Below are positions 61,060 to 64,000 of a DNA stretch of 64,000 nucleotides, piece by piece (positions within the stretch are counted from its first letter, which is position 1; each line of letters opens with the position of its first letter). A program made the translations under genes and the position numbers. The notes beneath the pieces were generated by a model. It saw only the letters and a list, made by a program, of their open reading frames with translations, was not told the DNA's origin and did no database searches. This DNA is from Microbacterium aurugineum (lineage in GTDB: Bacteria > Actinomycetota > Actinomycetes > Actinomycetales > Microbacteriaceae). The stretch lies in assembly GCF_023101205.1 (NCBI RefSeq), contig NZ_CP078078.1, forward strand, positions 620,001 to 684,000, given 5' to 3'.

Positions 61060-62034
61060 GTGGCAGCATCCTCCCAGCGCAAGAAGAAGGCCCCGAGTGC
61101 CCAGCGCACGCCGACCCGCAGAAGCGGCAACCCGGCGAAGCGTCCGGTCGTCGAAGCGGGGCCGGTGACGGTATCCGACTGGATCGGGGCTGCACGGCTG
61201 CGCACGCTGCCGCTCGCGATCGCGCCGGTGGTCATCGGCACGGGGGCGGCGCGCAGCACCGGTCCCGAGTTCCACTGGGTCATCGCGCTCGCCTGCCTCG
61301 CCGTCGCGGTGCTGCTGCAGATCGGTGTGAACTTCACGAACGACTACAGCGACGGCATCCGCGGGACGGACACCCACCGCGTCGGCCCGGCGCGGCTCAC
61401 CGCCTCCGGACGGGTGAAGCCCCGCACCGTGCTGATCATCGGTCTCGGCTTCTTCGCGCTCGCCGCAGCCGTCGGGCTGGCGATCGTGATCCGCACGGGG
61501 CAGTGGTGGATGCTCGCCGTCGGTGCCGCGTGCATCATCGCGGCGTGGTTCTACACCGGGGGCAAGCGTCCCTACGGCTACTACGGCCTGGGCGAGGTCT
61601 TCGTGTTCGTGTTCTTCGGGCTCGTGGCGACGCTCGGCACCACGTGGGTGCAGGTGTTCGACCTGCCGCAGCAGGCCTGGCTCGGGGCGATCGCCGCCGG
61701 CCTGTTCGCATGCGCCGTCCTGCTGGCCAACAACCTGAGAGACATCGATCAGGACCGCGAGGTCGGCAAGCGCACGCTCACCGTGCTGATCGGGCGCCGG
61801 GCGACCCAGGTGCTGTTCACGCTGTTCGTCCTGGTGCCGTTCGGCATCGCGGCCGTCCTGGCGCTGCTGTTCCCGATCGCGTGGATCTCGCTGCTGGCGT
61901 TGCTCGCAGGTCTCCCCGCCATCGCGATCGTCTGGTCGTACCGGCAGCCGAAGGAGCTGGTGACCGCGCTGGCGCTCACCTCTCTCACCGCGCTGCTCTA
62001 CGCGGGCGCTCTCTTCTGGGCGTTCGTCGGCTGA
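61060..62034 (+). CDS. menA: 1,4-dihydroxy-2-naphthoate polyprenyltransferase
   Basis: 324 aa UbiA-family membrane enzyme with about nine helices. The first Asp-rich motif is NFTNDYSDGIRGTD, the second NNLRDIDQDREVGKRTL; both bind the Mg-prenyl diphosphate. WIGAARLRTLPLAIAPV is typical MenA. It attaches the isoprenoid tail in menaquinone synthesis. The basic N terminus (RKKKAPSAQRTPTRR) is actinobacterial style. GTG chosen from the leaderless promoter spacing. Confidence 0.93.
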   Translation: MAASSQRKKKAPSAQRTPTRRSGNPAKRPVVEAGPVTVSDWIGAARLRTLPLAIAPVVIGTGAARSTGPEFHWVIALACLAVAVLLQIGVNFTNDYSDGIRGTDTHRVGPARLTASGRVKPRTVLIIGLGFFALAAAVGLAIVIRTGQWWMLAVGAACIIAAWFYTGGKRPYGYYGLGEVFVFVFFGLVATLGTTWVQVFDLPQQAWLGAIAAGLFACAVLLANNLRDIDQDREVGKRTLTVLIGRRATQVLFTLFVLVPFGIAAVLALLFPIAWISLLALLAGLPAIAIVWSYRQPKELVTALALTSLTALLYAGALFWAFVG

Positions 62035-62049
62035 CCCGGCGCGCGAGAG

Positions 62050-62355
62050 TCAGACCCGCGGGTCGTCGTCGACGGATTCGTTCGCATCGTCGATGGCCCG
62101 GTCCTCGGCCTCCGCGTCGGCCTGACCACCGGAGGAGCGGCTCTCCCGACGCTCCTGCAAGCGGGCGGAGACGTCGGTGAGGGGCGTGCGCAGGAACAGC
62201 ATCGAGATGCTCATCCCGATGAGGGCGGCGAAGATCGCCGCGAGCCACCAGAACTCGCGGAAGATCGGGAGGAAGAACCACAGGATGGCGAGCGGCACCA
62301 GGAATGCCAGCAGCCGCAGCACGGTGTAGACGAGGAAAGGGGCGGGCTTCTTCAC
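62050..62355 (-). CDS. DUF4229-family membrane protein
   Basis: 101 aa. Two helices (about residues 7-28 and 35-54) are followed by a charged cytoplasmic tail (VSARLQERRESRSSGGQ onward). The pattern is DUF4229, small actinobacterial membrane proteins often encoded near menaquinone genes, as here. GTG start; TAGACT lies 6 nt upstream, so it may be leaderless. Function unknown. Confidence 0.82.
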   Translation of the reverse strand: MKKPAPFLVYTVLRLLAFLVPLAILWFFLPIFREFWWLAAIFAALIGMSISMLFLRTPLTDVSARLQERRESRSSGGQADAEAEDRAIDDANESVDDDPRV

Positions 62356-62364
62356 CCCTTCAGT

Positions 62365-63291
62365 CTACGTTCGCTGTGCTTTGCCTCCGTCGCCGATGCC
62401 CAGGTGAGCGAAGGGGATGCCACGCACCACGCGCCGCCAGGGGTGTTCGCCCAGCGTCCACAGCAGCTCGGCGTCGAGGTCGAGTGCGAGGTCCTCGCAG
62501 CCGACCGGCAGTGCCGCGCGATCTCGGGTGAGCGCGGACTGCGGACCGCTCCACAGCACGCCGGGGTGCAACTGGTCGGACTGTGACACGAAGTAGCGGT
62601 CGCCCCACCGCACCGCCCCTTGCATGCGGGCGATGTCGGGGGCGAAGCGGTCCGTTTCGAGGAAGGCGTCCTCAGGGTCCTCGGGGATGGAGAACTCGCC
62701 GATCCGGCCGCTGCCGTCGGTGCGGTGCTCGCCGATGAGCACGCGTCGGAGGGGAGAGCCGTCGTCGTCGAACACCCGGCCGAGGAAGGAGCAGCGCAGA
62801 GCGACCGGATGCACGGCGGCGCGCACGGCCACGAGCGCGGTGGCACGGCTCCTACGGGCGCGCGCTCCGGCGAGTCGTCGGGCGTCGGCGCCGCGGACCT
62901 GGCGGATGTCGGAGAGGTCGAACTCCCAGATGCCGCGTCCCGTCGCCGCGACGAACAATCGATCCCCGAACCAGGCGAGGCCACCGGCGTGGATCGGCGC
63001 CGGCTCGAGCTCGCCGTCGTCCCCGGTGACCACGAGGACGATGTCCAGGTGTCGCGCGCGTTCCCGGTCGACGAGGGTGACGCGGGAGGCGAGATGGACG
63101 CCGTCGAGGCGCTGCCGGAACCAGCTCACGGCGATCGTGGGGCGGTCGCGCCAGCTGCCGAGGTCGATGCCCTGGGGGTACCAGCGGCGGGTCCACGTGC
63201 GGGCCGAGAGCCAGCGCAGCTCGAGGGCGTCGCGCCGTCTCCACCGCACCGGGCGCCAGGTCGATCCGAAGGGCCAGAGCATGCTCCTCAT
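62365..63291 (-). CDS. Unrecognised protein, possible beta-propeller
   Basis: 308 aa from the first ATG of a pair nine bases apart. The protein is soluble and arginine-rich, with repeated aromatic strand-like segments (GGLAWFGDRLFVAATGRGIWEF, AVRWGDRYFVSQSDQLHPGV) that suggest a propeller. No catalytic motif or signal peptide is seen. I do not recognise a named family. It stands alone between the DUF4229 gene and the ABC permease. Confidence 0.65.
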   Translation of the reverse strand: MRSMLWPFGSTWRPVRWRRRDALELRWLSARTWTRRWYPQGIDLGSWRDRPTIAVSWFRQRLDGVHLASRVTLVDRERARHLDIVLVVTGDDGELEPAPIHAGGLAWFGDRLFVAATGRGIWEFDLSDIRQVRGADARRLAGARARRSRATALVAVRAAVHPVALRCSFLGRVFDDDGSPLRRVLIGEHRTDGSGRIGEFSIPEDPEDAFLETDRFAPDIARMQGAVRWGDRYFVSQSDQLHPGVLWSGPQSALTRDRAALPVGCEDLALDLDAELLWTLGEHPWRRVVRGIPFAHLGIGDGGKAQRT

Positions 63292-63401
63292 CGTCCCTGA
63301 TCCGAGGGCGTTGCCGAAACCCAGACGCGTCGTGCGGTTGTCGGTGTGTCGTGGGACGACATGCTGACGGGCCGACGCCGCGTCCGGGTTTCGCACTCGC
63401 G

Positions 63402-64000
63402 TCAACTGCTGCGACGGATGGCGCGTACGCCGACGGCCAGTCCGACGACCGCGACCGCGAGCGCCGAGAGCCAGCCCCACATCACTGTCTCATCCCCGAG
63501 GTCGCCTGCGAAGAGTGCGCGCTCAGCCTGCACGACCCAGTTCACCGGGTTGAACGAGGCGACCACTCGCATCCATCCAGGCGCCGCGTCCAGCGGCAAC
63601 AGCATCCCCGACAGGATCAGGAGCGGGAAGATCAACGATTGCTGCACCCCCCAGAAGAGCCACTCCCGGTCCTTCGTCGCCAGCGCGAGCGAGTACGACA
63701 GTGAGCCGAGGCCCACCCCGAACACGGCCAGCAAGGCCAGCCCGATGAGCAGGCCGGGGACGTCGACCGTGAATCCGAAGGGCCACGCGATCAGGACGAT
63801 CACGAGTGCCTGCACGACGATGGGCGCGATCTCCTTGAGTGCACGGCCGATCAGCAGCGAGGAGCGGGCGAGCGGGGCGACCAGTGTGCGCTCGTGCGAG
63901 CCGGTCATCATCTCGTACTGCAGGTTCGATCCTGTGGACCCGGTGCCGAACAGCACGATCATCACTAGCACGCCCGGCACGAACCAGGCCAGGGTCTCGC
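63402..64000 (-). CDS. ABC-2 type transporter permease, 5' end outside window
   Basis: About 199 codons are visible; the frame is open to the window's right edge (continuing as ETLAWFVPGVLVMIVLFG), so the start lies beyond. Five or six helices and the ABC-2 pattern are present: NLQYEMMTGSHERTLVAPLARSSL split over the coupling loop, GLGSLSYSLALATKD, and the LSGMLLPLDAAPGWMRVV helix hairpin. DrrB-like drug or lipid exporters have this layout. The ATPase gene is expected upstream of it, outside the window. Confidence 0.85.
   Translation of the reverse strand, partial: ETLAWFVPGVLVMIVLFGTGSTGSNLQYEMMTGSHERTLVAPLARSSLLIGRALKEIAPIVVQALVIVLIAWPFGFTVDVPGLLIGLALLAVFGVGLGSLSYSLALATKDREWLFWGVQQSLIFPLLILSGMLLPLDAAPGWMRVVASFNPVNWVVQAERALFAGDLGDETVMWGWLSALAVAVVGLAVGVRAIRRSS

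Noticed and set aside
1-64000. Search for tRNA, rRNA, CRISPR arrays, transposases and phage genes
   Set aside because: No cloverleaf, evenly spaced direct-repeat array or transposase/integrase motif was recognised by eye; no gap exceeds about 300 bases.

Overview
The window is a contiguous piece of a high-GC actinobacterial chromosome. Gene content points to Microbacteriaceae, most likely Microbacterium: a DUF222/HNH protein, DUF6421, DUF4229 and DUF4287 proteins, a short 115-aa family typical of that group, a class-E-type sortase signal (LAATG), and several genes whose start codon sits about 7 nt after a -10 hexamer (leaderless mRNAs). Both edges cut a gene: a giant surface protein on the left and an ABC-2 permease on the right. 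I saw no tRNA, rRNA, CRISPR array, transposase or prophage, and no gene-free stretch longer than about 300 bases.

Layout. 1-8.8 kb: end of a DUF11-repeat surface protein, a ykkC-family (guanidine-I-like) riboswitch in front of an EamA transporter, an HNH protein flanked by two copies of one repeat, and an AIM24-type protein. 8.8-11 kb: a divergent response regulator and histidine kinase, with an overlooked 15-codon ORF directly in front of the kinase. 11-18.5 kb: a phosphonate locus, made of a GntR regulator divergent from phnD-phnC-phnE(fused), an FAD amine oxidase, a phosphonatase-like HAD enzyme and a zinc alcohol dehydrogenase. 18.5-28.4 kb: FHA/CBS pair, stress-type SDR, transporters, a YidC paralogue, nitronate monooxygenase, PurU, a Kef-type antiporter and small housekeeping genes. 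28.4-32.3 kb: PspC-domain envelope-stress module with its own kinase and regulator. 32.4-45.5 kb: a surface protein, a hexapeptide-repeat protein, a hydrolase with a divergent WYL regulator, Nei glycosylase, EI24 protein, the giant helicase Lhr, and an ABC-F ATPase carrying an in-frame palindromic insert.

45.5-53.8 kb is the most coherent metabolic island. One operon encodes an erythrulose-kinase-like DhaK/DhaL fusion, an RpiB-like isomerase, a TIM-like isomerase and a GntR/FCD regulator. A second encodes a TIM-barrel metal enzyme, a 3-hydroxyacyl-CoA-dehydrogenase-like NAD enzyme, an SDR, an unannotated 33-aa membrane peptide and an MFS importer. The same palindrome, TCCTATAGGA, precedes both operons and in the second overlaps the -10 box, so they look like one regulon. 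The inferred route takes up a sugar acid or polyol, oxidises it, decarboxylates the beta-keto acid to a tetrulose, phosphorylates it and isomerises it to D-erythrose 4-phosphate.

53.8-64 kb: threonine aldolase, an MFS transporter, an SDR, a DUF6421 protein divergent from an Lrp regulator, an ArsR-type regulator divergent from a cupin gene across a near-perfect palindrome, a DUF4287 protein, MenA, a DUF4229 membrane protein, an unrecognised protein and the truncated ABC-2 permease.
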